This document shows positions 51,035 through 60,175 of a stretch of 64,000 nt of DNA, piece after piece. Numbering within the stretch: position 1 is the stretch's first letter; every line of letters starts with the position of its first letter. The translations under genes were made by a program, and so were the position numbers. The notes beneath the pieces were generated by a model, which had not been told where the DNA came from, searched no databases, and worked only from the letters and a program-made list of their open reading frames with translations. Origin of the DNA: Limnohabitans sp. 63ED37-2 (GTDB lineage Bacteria > Pseudomonadota > Gammaproteobacteria > Burkholderiales > Burkholderiaceae_C); contig NZ_CP011774.1 in assembly GCF_001412535.1 (NCBI RefSeq), forward strand, positions 1,421,501 to 1,485,500, read 5' to 3'.

Positions 51035-52132
51035 TCAAGGCTTGACGGCAGCAATGGGCAGCTGGTCGTGCGCCACATCACCGCATTGGGCGCGGTGTTG
51101 CAAGGCATGCTCCATGACCACCAGCGCCAGCATGGCTTCGGCAATCGGGGTGGCGCGGATGCCCACACACGGGTCATGGCGACCTTTGGTGATGACCTCG
51201 GTAGGCTGGCCTGCTGAATCAATCGAGTCGCGTGCAATCAAGATCGAGCTGGTCGGCTTGATGGCAATCGACACCTCGATGTCCTGCCCGGTGCTGATGC
51301 CACCCAACACGCCACCCGCGTTGTTGCCCACAAAGCCTTCAGGTGTAAGCGAGTCGCCCGCCGTGCTGCCCTTTTGAGTGACGCAGCCAAAGCCAGCACC
51401 AATTTCAACGCCTTTGACGGCGTTGATGCCCATCATGGCGTAAGCGATGTCGGCGTCGATCTTGTCAAACAGCGGCTGGCCCAAGCCCACGGGCACGCCC
51501 CGCGCCACCACCCGTAAGCGGGCGCCACACGAGTCACCCGACTTGCGCAGGGCACCCATATAGTCTTCGAGCGCCGACACATCGGCCACTGGGGCGAAAA
51601 ACGGGTTGTTGGGCACATGGTCCCAGCTCTCAAAACCAATCGGCACATCGCCAATTTGGGTCATACAGCCCAAAAACATGGTGCCAAATTGTTCTTTGAG
51701 CCACTTTTTGGCGACAGCGCCAGCCGCCACCATGGGGGCCGTCAGGCGGGCCGAAGAACGGCCGCCGCCACGCGGGTCGCGCAGGCCATATTTGCGCCAA
51801 TAGGTGTAGTCGGCATGGCCCGGGCGGAAGGTCTGCAGGATGTCGCCGTAGTCCTTGCTGCGCTGGTCGGTGTTGTTGATCAGCAGGCAAATCGGGGTGC
51901 CGGTGGTCAGGCCTTGGTACACGCCCGAGAGGATTTGCACCGCATCGGGTTCGTTGCGCTGGGTCACAAATTTGCTGGTGCCCGGGCGGCGGCGGTCCAG
52001 GTCGGGCTGGATGTCGGCCTCACTCAGGGGCATGCCTGGGGGGCAGCCGTCGATCACGCAGCCAATGGCTGGGCCGTGGGATTCACCAAAATTGGTGACC
52101 GAAAAGAGATTTCCAAAGGTATTGCCGCTCAT
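51035..52132 (-). CDS. aroC: Chorismate synthase
   Basis: 365 residues. Signatures: NFGESHGPAIGCVIDGCPPG, RRRPGTSKFVTQRNEPD, and RDPRGGGRSSARLTAPM. The start MSGNTFG at 52132 is standard and is supported by an extended -10 ending seven bases before it; ATG 52141 would overlap that element. It uses reduced FMN to make chorismate. Confidence 0.97.
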   Translation of the reverse strand: MSGNTFGNLFSVTNFGESHGPAIGCVIDGCPPGMPLSEADIQPDLDRRRPGTSKFVTQRNEPDAVQILSGVYQGLTTGTPICLLINNTDQRSKDYGDILQTFRPGHADYTYWRKYGLRDPRGGGRSSARLTAPMVAAGAVAKKWLKEQFGTMFLGCMTQIGDVPIGFESWDHVPNNPFFAPVADVSALEDYMGALRKSGDSCGARLRVVARGVPVGLGQPLFDKIDADIAYAMMGINAVKGVEIGAGFGCVTQKGSTAGDSLTPEGFVGNNAGGVLGGISTGQDIEVSIAIKPTSSILIARDSIDSAGQPTEVITKGRHDPCVGIRATPIAEAMLALVVMEHALQHRAQCGDVAHDQLPIAAVKP

Positions 52133-52139
52133 GCTGTCC

Positions 52140-52148
52140 ATTATCCCA
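52140..52148 (-). promoter_or_regulatory. Extended -10 promoter of aroC, predicting a leaderless transcript
   Basis: On the minus strand TGGGATAAT ends seven bases before ATG 52132. No good -35 and no Shine-Dalgarno site. Confidence 0.55.
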
Positions 52149-52191
52149 GAGCCTAGCCCCGCCCTTGGGGGCAAGGCTTGGGTGAGCCGCC

Positions 52192-53400
52192 TCAGCGCTC
52201 GCCCAAAGACTGGTTCAAGGTCTTGATGACGGGCTTGGACAGGTATTTGAGCACCGTGTTCGAGCCGGTTTTGATCTCGACCATGCTGGTCATGCCCGGT
52301 TGAATGTCGAGCTTTTGGTCGGGGCGACCACTGAACTTGCGCCCATCGGTTTTGACCTGCACCCGGTAATAAGGCTGCTCGCCTTGCTGAACGTTCAGGT
52401 TTTCGGTCAGGGTGTCGGCGCTGATGTAGGACAAGGTGCCGCTCAGGTCGCCGTAGATGGTGTAGTCATAAGCATCGATCTTGACCGTGGCCTTCATGCC
52501 GGTTTTGATGAAGGCGATGTCGGCCGGGCTGACCTTGGCCTCGATCACCAGGTCTTCTTCCAAGGGCACGATTTGCATGACCTCTTCTCCAGGTCGGATC
52601 ACACCGCCACGCGTGGTCACCCGCACGTTTTTCACAATGCCGTGCAAGGGGGCACGCAACTCGGTCTGCGTGAGCTGGTCCTTGCGCTGGGCCATGATTT
52701 GCTGCACACCGGCCAAGTCTTCAAGGGCTTTGCTGAGCTCGGCCTGTGTGTCCTGAAAATACTTGTTCTTGCGGTTGGTGATCTGGGACTGTGTGTCGGC
52801 AATTTGCCGCTCCAGACGCAACACCTCGGTGGCGCTCACATCACCGGTTTTGAGCAAGGGCCGGGTCATGTTCAGCTCTTTTTGCACAATGGCTTTGATA
52901 TTCTCGTAAGACTGCAGCTCGTCCTTGATGGCCGATAGGCGCTTTTTGAACAACATGGTCTGTGTGTCGCGGAACTCGGGGTAGGCCTTGGCTTCGGGCG
53001 GAAAGCGCGGCTCCCGACCCAGCACCTCGGCTTGCAAACGGGCCACCGTGATGGCCAAGCCTGCCGCCTTGGCCCGGGTCTCCAGATAACTGGACTGCTG
53101 GCGCGTGCCATCGATCTTGACCAGCACTTGGTCGCGCTGCACCACATCGCCCTCGCGTACCAACAACTCTTCAATCACCCCACCGTCTTGCGACTGGATG
53201 ATTTGCGAGCGGGCGCTGGAGATGACCGAGCCCGGCGCACGGGTGATCTGATCAATTTCAGCAAAATATGCCCAAGTGAAAAACACCACACTGGTCAGCA
53301 ACAAGGACCACAGCGCCCAACGCGATCCACGCAACACACCGCTCAGGTCTTCACGCTGGTGGTCGGGGTCCGAGGGGCCAAAAAACCAGAAAATTTTCAT
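52192..53400 (-). CDS. HlyD-family type I secretion periplasmic adaptor
   Basis: 402 residues. One N-terminal membrane segment (WALWSLLLTSVVFFTWAYFA), a long helical hairpin, and a beta-barrel (LRAPLHGIVKNVRVTTRGGVI) as in the LapC/HlyD group. It links the ABC transporter to the outer-membrane pore. It overlaps the ABC gene by four bases (ATGA). Confidence 0.93.
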   Translation of the reverse strand: MKIFWFFGPSDPDHQREDLSGVLRGSRWALWSLLLTSVVFFTWAYFAEIDQITRAPGSVISSARSQIIQSQDGGVIEELLVREGDVVQRDQVLVKIDGTRQQSSYLETRAKAAGLAITVARLQAEVLGREPRFPPEAKAYPEFRDTQTMLFKKRLSAIKDELQSYENIKAIVQKELNMTRPLLKTGDVSATEVLRLERQIADTQSQITNRKNKYFQDTQAELSKALEDLAGVQQIMAQRKDQLTQTELRAPLHGIVKNVRVTTRGGVIRPGEEVMQIVPLEEDLVIEAKVSPADIAFIKTGMKATVKIDAYDYTIYGDLSGTLSYISADTLTENLNVQQGEQPYYRVQVKTDGRKFSGRPDQKLDIQPGMTSMVEIKTGSNTVLKYLSKPVIKTLNQSLGER

Positions 53401-55598
53401 GCCAAAGCCCCCACTGCTGCAGCTGGTTTTGCCGATGGTGCTGCTGAAGGTGTGGACGCTTGGGGGGTGGCACTGGGCTGGCGCAGGCGATTCAAGACCT
53501 CGTCACGCGGGCCATCAAGCACCACCCGGCCTTTGTCGACCACCAAGATCCGGCTGACATAGGCCAAGACCGAGGGCTTGTGTGTGACCACCACAATCGA
53601 CGACTCCTTGGGCATGTTTTCAAACAAATGTTGCATCACGCGGTTTTCGAGTTTGGCGTCCATGGAGGCGGTGGGTTCATCGAGCAGCAATACCTTGGGC
53701 ATGGCCAGCAGCATGCGGGTCAGTCCCACCAACTGCCGCTGCCCGCCCGACAAACCTCGCCCGCCTTCGGCAATGCTCAGCTCCAAGCCTTGGGGGTGGT
53801 TTTGAATCACCTGGTCCAGCCCCGTCATGGCCGCGGCCTTGAAGATTTGGCTGTCGCTGGGCAGGGGCAAACCCAGCGTCAGGTTGTGGCGCAATGATCC
53901 GTTGAACAAGCGCACGTCCTGGGGCAAATAACCCACATGCTCACGCACAAATTCAGGGGCCAGGTGCACCATGTCCACTTGGTCCAGGTAAACCTGACCC
54001 GAGTTGGGCTTGAACAAGCCCGAGAGCAACTTGATCAGGGTGCTCTTGCCTGAACCGACCGATCCCAAGATGGCAATGCGCTCACCCGGGGCAATGATCA
54101 ACTGGGGAACCTCCAGACCCGGCAAGTCCTTGGCATACGCAAAAAGGGCTTTGCTCAAGCGGATCTCGCCTCGGCACAATTCGGGCACCACCAGCCGCTC
54201 GCTGTATTCGCGCTCACTGGGCATGGCCATGATGCCGTTGAGCGAATGCAAGGCCAGCTTGGCGTGCTGCCACTGCACGATCAGACCAGGCAGTTGCGCC
54301 ACGGGCGTCAAAGCACGGCCCGAAATGATGGAGCAAGCGATCAAGCCCCCCATGGTCAGGTGTCCGCCATTGATCGCGTAGGCTCCTGCGGCGATCATGC
54401 CCGCATAACTGAGCTGCTGAATGGTTTGTGTCAGGTTGGTCGACAGGGTCGACAACTGGCGCATTTTCAGCTCACTGTCGGCCATGGTGGTGGTCATGCT
54501 GCGCCAGCGGTCCAGCATCTTCCACTCGGCGTTGGCGGCCTTGACCGATTCGATGCCGTCAATGGCCTCGATCAGCAAGCCATTTTTCTCATTCGACTCC
54601 TTCATGTGAAGTCCGGTGTATTTTTCGATCGAGCCGCGAAACGCCATGCCCGCCAACACCGCCAAGGGCACCGCCAGCACGGGCACCAGGGCCACCGGCC
54701 CGGCAATGATGGCGATCACCCCCACAAACAAAACGGCAAAAGGCAAGTCCGCTAGGATGAACAGGCTCGACGAGGTCAGAAAATTGCGGACCGACTCGAA
54801 ATGACGGATTAGCGAGGCAAAAGTGCCCACGGTGTTGGGCCTCGCGTCCATGCGGATGTCCAGGGCTTTGCCGAAAAACACCGCCGACAACTCCTGATCA
54901 ATCGCTTTGCAGGCCCGATCCACCATGAAGGCCCGCACCTGTTTGAGCACCAACTCCATCACGATGGCGATCACCACACCAATGGTCAGCACCCACAAGG
55001 TCGAATAGCCCTTGGTCGGAATGACCCGGTCGTAGACCTGCATGGAGTACAAAGCGGCCACCAGTCCCACCATGCTGATCACACAGGTGGCCACCACGGC
55101 CTCAAGAAACACCGAGCGGTAGCGCCGAATCGAGGTGGCAAACCAGTCGGTCGCGCTCAAGGTGCGGTGCCCTGACTCACCCGGGCGGGCGGGCATGATG
55201 CTCAGCCTCAACAAGCGGCCCTGACGCGCATCGGCCATGGGCAAAACACAGGGGTTGCCTTCAGGGTCCTGACAAGTCAGTCGGTGGCGACCGGAGCCGC
55301 CTCGCACCAACAACACCTGCTCACCTTCCGAGCCCACCCAAAGCAGTGGGAAATCAGAAGGCTTGAGATTTTTGGGGTCCATGGCATGGATGTGCGCCGT
55401 GGGAAAACGCCCCAGCCACCAAGCTTTCAGACGCTCTTCGCGGCTGAGGTGGTCCACCATCAGGCCTTCTGTGGTGCGCGACATCATGCCAAAGCGGTGA
55501 GCAGGCACAGCCTGCCCCAAAAGGCCCGCCAAACGAGACAAAACCACCGCCAGGTTGCGGTCCAGCATCATGCTGGAAGCGCTGTCTTGTTCAGTCAT
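53397..55598 (-). CDS. Type I secretion ABC permease/ATPase (LapB-like)
   Basis: 733 residues. Residues 1-130 resemble a C39-like domain without a catalytic Cys (CLD), as in transporters of RTX adhesins. A membrane domain follows (SVFLEAVVATCVISMVGLVAALYSMQVYDRVIP), then an ATPase with Walker A GSVGSGKST, signature GLSGGQRQL and Walker B VLLLDEPTASMD. A Pro/Ala-rich tail closes it. It overlaps the TolC gene by eight bases. Confidence 0.94.
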   Translation of the reverse strand: MTEQDSASSMMLDRNLAVVLSRLAGLLGQAVPAHRFGMMSRTTEGLMVDHLSREERLKAWWLGRFPTAHIHAMDPKNLKPSDFPLLWVGSEGEQVLLVRGGSGRHRLTCQDPEGNPCVLPMADARQGRLLRLSIMPARPGESGHRTLSATDWFATSIRRYRSVFLEAVVATCVISMVGLVAALYSMQVYDRVIPTKGYSTLWVLTIGVVIAIVMELVLKQVRAFMVDRACKAIDQELSAVFFGKALDIRMDARPNTVGTFASLIRHFESVRNFLTSSSLFILADLPFAVLFVGVIAIIAGPVALVPVLAVPLAVLAGMAFRGSIEKYTGLHMKESNEKNGLLIEAIDGIESVKAANAEWKMLDRWRSMTTTMADSELKMRQLSTLSTNLTQTIQQLSYAGMIAAGAYAINGGHLTMGGLIACSIISGRALTPVAQLPGLIVQWQHAKLALHSLNGIMAMPSEREYSERLVVPELCRGEIRLSKALFAYAKDLPGLEVPQLIIAPGERIAILGSVGSGKSTLIKLLSGLFKPNSGQVYLDQVDMVHLAPEFVREHVGYLPQDVRLFNGSLRHNLTLGLPLPSDSQIFKAAAMTGLDQVIQNHPQGLELSIAEGGRGLSGGQRQLVGLTRMLLAMPKVLLLDEPTASMDAKLENRVMQHLFENMPKESSIVVVTHKPSVLAYVSRILVVDKGRVVLDGPRDEVLNRLRQPSATPQASTPSAAPSAKPAAAVGALA

Positions 55599-56838
55599 GG
55601 ATTTGTGTGAGCGCTGGGGTGTTCATGGAGCTGGTCAGCAGCATCAAACGCAGCTGCAGCGACTGGGTACTGGACGCCACATCCACCGCGCTGTTCTGGG
55701 CTTGGGCACTCTCGCGCAGCGCGTTCAGAACATCGAGCCAGTTTTTCTTGCCAATTTGGTACTGGCGCAAATAAGAAGCCACCACATCTTCCGTGGCCGT
55801 GACCAATAAACGGGCGGGTTCGACCTGTTGGGCCAGGGCCTCGAGCTCGGTCAAAGCCGTGCGCACCTGCTGTTCGAGCTGGCGCTCAAACACCACGGTG
55901 TTTTGCAGGCTGTTTTCGAGGCGCGAACGCGCTGCTGCCGCTGCACTGCGGGCCGAAAAGCCAGGTCCTGGGGAAAACTGCAGCGAGATGTACGTGCGGT
56001 TGGGCAATGTTGCCGTGTCATTGGCACCCAAGTTTTGGCGATGTGCCAAGGCCACCGTGGGGTACAGGCCCGCTTGGGCCATGTCGATCTGGGCTTGGGC
56101 CACTTCTTGTTGGGTGCGCCAGCGCAGCAACTCGGCCGAGTGGGCCTTGCTGGCCTCAATGGCCAAGCCTTCTTCCAATTTGGGCAAGGCGATGCGGGAC
56201 GGTGCTTTCAAACCCGTGTGAGGCTCACCCACCAACTGTTGCAGCGCCAGTTGGGCCGTCTGCAAGGCGCGGTCGAACTGGATGCGCTCGGACACGGCTT
56301 GCTGAAAACGTGCAGAAGCCAACACCTGATCGGTCAAGGGGCTGATTTCGGCCACCACTCGGCGCTGGATCAACTCCAGCAGTTTTCGGTGCTCATCCTC
56401 AGTTTGACGGGCCACGTTCAGACGCTGCTGCCAGCGCAATACTTCAAAATATTGTTGCCCGGCTTGCTGCATCAGGCTGGTGCGGGTTTCTTGCAAGCCC
56501 GCCTCGGCCAGCGTCAGCTGGGCCTGTGCCAAACGGTTTTGTGCATCGATCTTGCCGCCTGCCCACAGCGGCTGCTGGACCAACAAAGCCGCTTGGGGTC
56601 GCCCGCTGGAGGCCGTGGCTTCGGTGCTCACCGTCGGATACCGAGACCACTTGGCTGTTTCCAGATCGGCTTGTGCCGCTTGCACCTCGGCCTGTTTGGC
56701 TTTCACGCTGGGGTGACGGGTGGACGCGAGGCTCAAGGCATCGGCCAGACGCAATGGTGAGGCCGCAGACATTGAAGGCGAGCCCCCCAACAGGGCCGCC
56801 AACACCACACTGGCTTGCCAAACTTTGCGATGGGTCAT
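55591..56838 (-). CDS. TolC-family outer-membrane protein of the type I system
   Basis: About 415 residues with a signal peptide (ASVVLAALLGGSPSMSAAS). Two repeated helical halves (LADALSLASTRHPSVKAKQAEV, and later RSRLENSLQNTVVFERQLEQQVRTALTELE) are TolC features. ATG 56838 is preferred to a GTG 15 bases upstream. First gene of the secretion triad; no RTX or adhesin substrate gene is in the window. Confidence 0.92.
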   Translation of the reverse strand: MTHRKVWQASVVLAALLGGSPSMSAASPLRLADALSLASTRHPSVKAKQAEVQAAQADLETAKWSRYPTVSTEATASSGRPQAALLVQQPLWAGGKIDAQNRLAQAQLTLAEAGLQETRTSLMQQAGQQYFEVLRWQQRLNVARQTEDEHRKLLELIQRRVVAEISPLTDQVLASARFQQAVSERIQFDRALQTAQLALQQLVGEPHTGLKAPSRIALPKLEEGLAIEASKAHSAELLRWRTQQEVAQAQIDMAQAGLYPTVALAHRQNLGANDTATLPNRTYISLQFSPGPGFSARSAAAAARSRLENSLQNTVVFERQLEQQVRTALTELEALAQQVEPARLLVTATEDVVASYLRQYQIGKKNWLDVLNALRESAQAQNSAVDVASSTQSLQLRLMLLTSSMNTPALTQIHD

Positions 56839-56870
56839 TTGAGTCCAAAACACTTTTGGTGTTTTATTTG

Positions 56871-56917
56871 TTTAGTACTCAAATATTATTGCATGGCATT
56901 ACGCTGTAATTACTAAA
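56871..56917. promoter_or_regulatory. Nested inverted repeats in the AT-rich region before tolC
   Basis: TTTAGTA (56871-56877) and TACTAAA (56911-56917) are exact inverted repeats that enclose a second palindrome ATTAC-GCT-GTAAT (56898-56910). They lie 33-79 bases before the TolC ATG in a stretch much richer in AT than its surroundings. Operator role is inferred from place and symmetry. Confidence 0.4.
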
Positions 56918-56986
56918 TGTTTGCCTTCAGTGTGTGACTCAAAAACTCAAAGGGCATAGGACCCATGACAACATGAGATCGCCCGA

Positions 56987-57005
56987 GGCTGCCAAAAGGG
57001 CAGCC
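56987..57005. other. Short perfect hairpin downstream of the CBS gene
   Basis: GGCTGCC, loop AAAAG, GGCAGCC, just past the CBS-protein stop. There is no T-run after it on the minus strand, so it is at most a weak terminator. Confidence 0.35.
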
Positions 57006-57012
57006 GCGCAGA

Positions 57013-57471
57013 TCAGCTCTGCGCTGTGGGGCTCTCTTGGTCTGGCCAGTCGCGGATGTAGGCCTTGAGCATCTTGTTCTCGAAGTCCTGGCTCTCCACC
57101 ACAGCTTTGGCCACATCGTAAAAACTGATGACACCCATCAAAGTCGTCCCGTCCATGATGGGCATGTAACGGGCATGGCGCTCGAGCATGAGGCGTCTGA
57201 CCTCGTCCAGATCGGTGTCACTGCTACAGGTCATGGGTTGGGCGTCCATGGCTTCCAGCACGGTGGTTTGGCCCACTTGGCCACCGTTTTTCACCACCTG
57301 TTGGATCACTTCCCGAAAAGTCAGCATGCCCGCCAGCTGGCCGTGGGACATGACCACCAAAGAGCCGATGTCTTTTTCGGCCATGGCGTTCAATGCAGAG
57401 GACAAAGGTTCATCGGGTTTGACGGTGAACAAAGTGCTGCCCTTGACGCGCAAAATATCACTGACCTTCAT
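57013..57471 (-). CDS. CBS-domain pair protein
   Basis: 152 residues with two CBS motifs: MKVSDILRVKGSTLFTVKPD / DIGSLVVMSHGQLAGMLTFRE, and VLEAMDAQPMTCSSDTDL / YMPIMDGTTLMGVISFYDV. Such stand-alone pairs bind adenine nucleotides and act as sensors. GAGGAG before ATG 57471 fixes the start. Confidence 0.93.
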   Translation of the reverse strand: MKVSDILRVKGSTLFTVKPDEPLSSALNAMAEKDIGSLVVMSHGQLAGMLTFREVIQQVVKNGGQVGQTTVLEAMDAQPMTCSSDTDLDEVRRLMLERHARYMPIMDGTTLMGVISFYDVAKAVVESQDFENKMLKAYIRDWPDQESPTAQS

Positions 57472-57582
57472 GGTGGGTCTCCTCTGGCTTGTGTGTGACT
57501 GACGAAGATTTAATATAGCCCACAATGTTCGCCATGCACAGCGTTTCGCACACGCTGGCCTTTTCTTTTTTCGGAGACACCC

Positions 57583-58878
57583 ATGGCTGGTTACAGCGAT
57601 CCCGGTTTTGACACTTTGGCCCTGCATGCAGGCGCAGCGCCTGACCCGAGCACGGGTGCACGGGCCGTGCCCATCCACCTGACCACCTCTTTTGTGTTCG
57701 AGTCGTCTGACCAAGCCGCAGCCCTCTTCAACCTCGAGCGCCCCGGCCACGTTTACAGCCGCATCAGCAACCCCACCAACGCGGTGCTGGAGCAACGCAT
57801 CTCGGCCCTCGAAGGCGGTATTGGGGCGATCACCACATCGAGCGGACAGGCCGCTTTGCATCTGGCCATAGCCACCCTCATGGGTGCGGGTTCGCACATC
57901 GTGGCTTCGAGCGCTTTGTATGGTGGATCACACAACCTGCTTCACTACACCCTGAGCCGCTTTGGCATCCGCACCACCTTTGTCAAACCCGGCGACTTGG
58001 ATGCCTGGCGTGCCGCTGTGCAGCCCGACACCAAACTCTTTTTTGGCGAAACCGTGGGCAACCCTGGGATGGACGTGCTCGACATCGAGGCCGTGAGCGC
58101 CATCGCGCACGAAGCAGGTGTGCCGCTGCTGGTGGATTCCACCCTCACCTCGCCTTGGCTGATCAAGCCTTTTGACCACGGGGCCGACCTCGTTTACCAC
58201 TCGGCCACCAAGTTTTTGTCGGGCCACGGCACGGTGGTGGGTGGTGTGGTGGTTGATGGCGGCAGTTTTGACTGGGACCAATCGGGCAAGTTTGCCGAGT
58301 TGAGCCAAGCCTATGAAGGCTTTCACAACATGGTGTTCAGCGAGGAAAGCACCGTGGGCGCCTTCTTGCTGCGGGCGCGGCGCGAGGGCCTGCGCGACTT
58401 TGGCGCCTGCATGAGCCCGCACACCGCTTGGCTGATTTTGCAAGGCATCGAAACCCTGCCCTTGCGCATGGCCCGGCACATGGAGAACACCGCCAAAGTG
58501 GTCGAGTTTTTGGCGGCGCACCCACTGGTCAGCCGCGTGGGCCACCCCCTGCTGGAGAGTCACCCCTCGCACGCCTTGGCGCAAAAGCTCTTGCCACGCG
58601 GCGCAGGCTCGGTATTCAGCTTCGACATCAAAGGCAGCCGCGCCCAAGGCCAAAAGTTCATCGAAACGCTCAAGGTCTTCAGCCACCTGGCCAATGTGGG
58701 CGACTGCCGCAGCCTGGTGATCCACCCGGCCAGCACGACGCACTTCCGCATGAGTGACGAGGCGCTGTCTGCCAGCGGCATCGGCCCCGGCACGATCCGC
58801 TTGTCCATCGGTCTGGAAGACCCGGCTGACTTGATAGACGACCTGAAAAAAGCCCTGAAAGCCGCAGAAAAGGCCTGA
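57583..58878 (+). CDS. metY: O-acetylhomoserine (thiol)-lyase / sulfhydrylase
   Basis: 431 residues, PLP enzyme of the Cys/Met metabolism group. FDTLALHAGAAPDPSTGARA at the start, YSRISNPTNAVLEQRI, and the PLP Lys in VYHSATKFLSGHG. The length is that of MetY rather than the shorter MetB/MetC. It makes homocysteine from O-acetylhomoserine and sulfide. I saw no SAM or SAH riboswitch in the 111 bases upstream. GGAG precedes ATG 57583. Confidence 0.9.
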   Translation: MAGYSDPGFDTLALHAGAAPDPSTGARAVPIHLTTSFVFESSDQAAALFNLERPGHVYSRISNPTNAVLEQRISALEGGIGAITTSSGQAALHLAIATLMGAGSHIVASSALYGGSHNLLHYTLSRFGIRTTFVKPGDLDAWRAAVQPDTKLFFGETVGNPGMDVLDIEAVSAIAHEAGVPLLVDSTLTSPWLIKPFDHGADLVYHSATKFLSGHGTVVGGVVVDGGSFDWDQSGKFAELSQAYEGFHNMVFSEESTVGAFLLRARREGLRDFGACMSPHTAWLILQGIETLPLRMARHMENTAKVVEFLAAHPLVSRVGHPLLESHPSHALAQKLLPRGAGSVFSFDIKGSRAQGQKFIETLKVFSHLANVGDCRSLVIHPASTTHFRMSDEALSASGIGPGTIRLSIGLEDPADLIDDLKKALKAAEKA

Positions 58879-58883
58879 TCGCC

Positions 58884-59303
58884 ATGCAGATCCGCCCCTA
58901 CCAAACTTCAGACGAAGCTGCCGTGGTGGCTTTGTGGCAAAGCTGTGACCTGACACGCCCCTGGAACGATCCCTACAAAGACATCGCCCGCAAATTACAA
59001 GTGCGCCCGGACCTGTTTTTGGTGGGCGAAGTGCAAGGCCGCTTGATGGCCAGCGCCATGTTTGGCTATGAAGGCCATCGTGGTTGGGTGAACTACCTGG
59101 CCGTCTCACCGGAACACCAAAGACAAGGCCACGCCAAGGCCATGATGCAGCACGGCGAAGCCCTTTTACTGGCCTCGGGCTGTCCCAAAATCAATTTGCA
59201 AGTGCGTGCCAGCAATGCTCAAGTGCTGGCTTTTTACGAATCGCTGGGTTACCGCGACGACCAGGTCGTCAGCATGGGCAAACGCCTGATCCCGGACCTT
59301 TGA
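58884..59303 (+). CDS. ypeA: GNAT acetyltransferase, YpeA type
   Basis: 139 residues: MQIRPYQTSDEAAVVALW at the start, WVNYLAVSPEHQRQGHAKAM with the acetyl-CoA loop, and LQVRASNAQVLAFYESLGY at the end. Full-length match to YpeA. Substrate unknown. It starts five bases after metY. Confidence 0.9.
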   Translation: MQIRPYQTSDEAAVVALWQSCDLTRPWNDPYKDIARKLQVRPDLFLVGEVQGRLMASAMFGYEGHRGWVNYLAVSPEHQRQGHAKAMMQHGEALLLASGCPKINLQVRASNAQVLAFYESLGYRDDQVVSMGKRLIPDL

Positions 59304-59316
59304 ACTTCCACCCACC

Positions 59317-60135
59317 ATGCACATTCCATTGCCCACCCACACGCTGTACGCCTACACCGGCGGCAAGCCCTTCAACCCCGCGCAACCCACCGCCGTGTTC
59401 ATCCACGGCGTGCTCAATGACCACAGTGTCTGGATTTTGCAAACCCGCTACATGGCGCACCACGGCTGGAACGTGCTGGCCATCGACCTGCCCGGACACT
59501 GCAAAAGCGAAGGCACGCCACCCCAAAGCGTGGAAGAAGCGGCTGACACCGTCATCGCGCTGCTCGATGCACTGAAGATTGAAAAAGCCGCACTGATCGG
59601 CCACAGCTTTGGGTCGCTCATCGCCTTAGAAGCCACAGCCCGTGACGCCGTATCCCACCCAGGGAGGGTGAGCCACTTGGTCATGGTGGGCACGGCCTAC
59701 CCGATGCGGGTGTCGCCCGCCTTGCTTGATTTGTCGGTCAGCGCCCCGTTCAAGGCCATCGACATGGTCAACAGCTTCTCGCACTCCACGCTGGCACCAC
59801 CCCCTTCTGCCTTGGGCCCAGGCACTTGGCTCTATGGCGGCAGCAAGGCGCTGATGCGCCGGGTGCTGGCCAGCAACACACAAGTCAACGTGTTCCACAC
59901 TGGCTTCAAGGCCTGCGACAATTACCGTGGCGCAGAGGCCGCCATGCCACAAGTGTCCTGCCCCACCCTGTTTGTGCTCGGCAGCGCCGACCAGATGACG
60001 CCGCCCAAAGCGGCACAAAGCCTGATCGACCTGAACAAGCAGGCCAAGGTGGTGAAGCTGCCCGCAGGCCATTCGCTCATGACCGAAGCGCCCGAGGGCG
60101 TGCTGCAGGCGCTCAAGGATTTTTTAAAACAGTGA
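59317..60135 (+). CDS. Alpha/beta-hydrolase
   Basis: 272 residues. FIHGVLNDHSVWILQTRYMA, nucleophile GHSFGSLIAL, late Asp in VLGSADQMTPP and His in PAGHSLMTEAP. Probably a soluble esterase or lipase-like enzyme; substrate unknown. 13 bases after ypeA. Confidence 0.9.
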   Translation: MHIPLPTHTLYAYTGGKPFNPAQPTAVFIHGVLNDHSVWILQTRYMAHHGWNVLAIDLPGHCKSEGTPPQSVEEAADTVIALLDALKIEKAALIGHSFGSLIALEATARDAVSHPGRVSHLVMVGTAYPMRVSPALLDLSVSAPFKAIDMVNSFSHSTLAPPPSALGPGTWLYGGSKALMRRVLASNTQVNVFHTGFKACDNYRGAEAAMPQVSCPTLFVLGSADQMTPPKAAQSLIDLNKQAKVVKLPAGHSLMTEAPEGVLQALKDFLKQ

Positions 60136-60150
60136 GGGCGAAGGCCATTT

Positions 60151-60175
60151 GCGCACAGGGGCTCGCTCCTACAAC
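60151..60175. repeat. REP-like sequence immediately before the P450 start
   Basis: The minus strand reads TTGTAGGAGCGAGCCCC and ends GTGCGC. It resembles the GTAGGAGCGAGC core of pseudomonad REP elements. It fills the space where the P450 ribosome site should be. Only one copy was noticed in the window. Confidence 0.4.

Noticed and set aside
56987..57005. Terminator for the CBS gene
   Set aside because: The hairpin is perfect but lacks a T-run on the relevant strand, so it is reported only as a hairpin.
57472..57582. Possible SAM or SAH riboswitch before metY
   Set aside because: Only 111 bases are available and I saw no conserved core or pairing; weak promoter-like words (TTGTGT, TAATAT) explain it as well.
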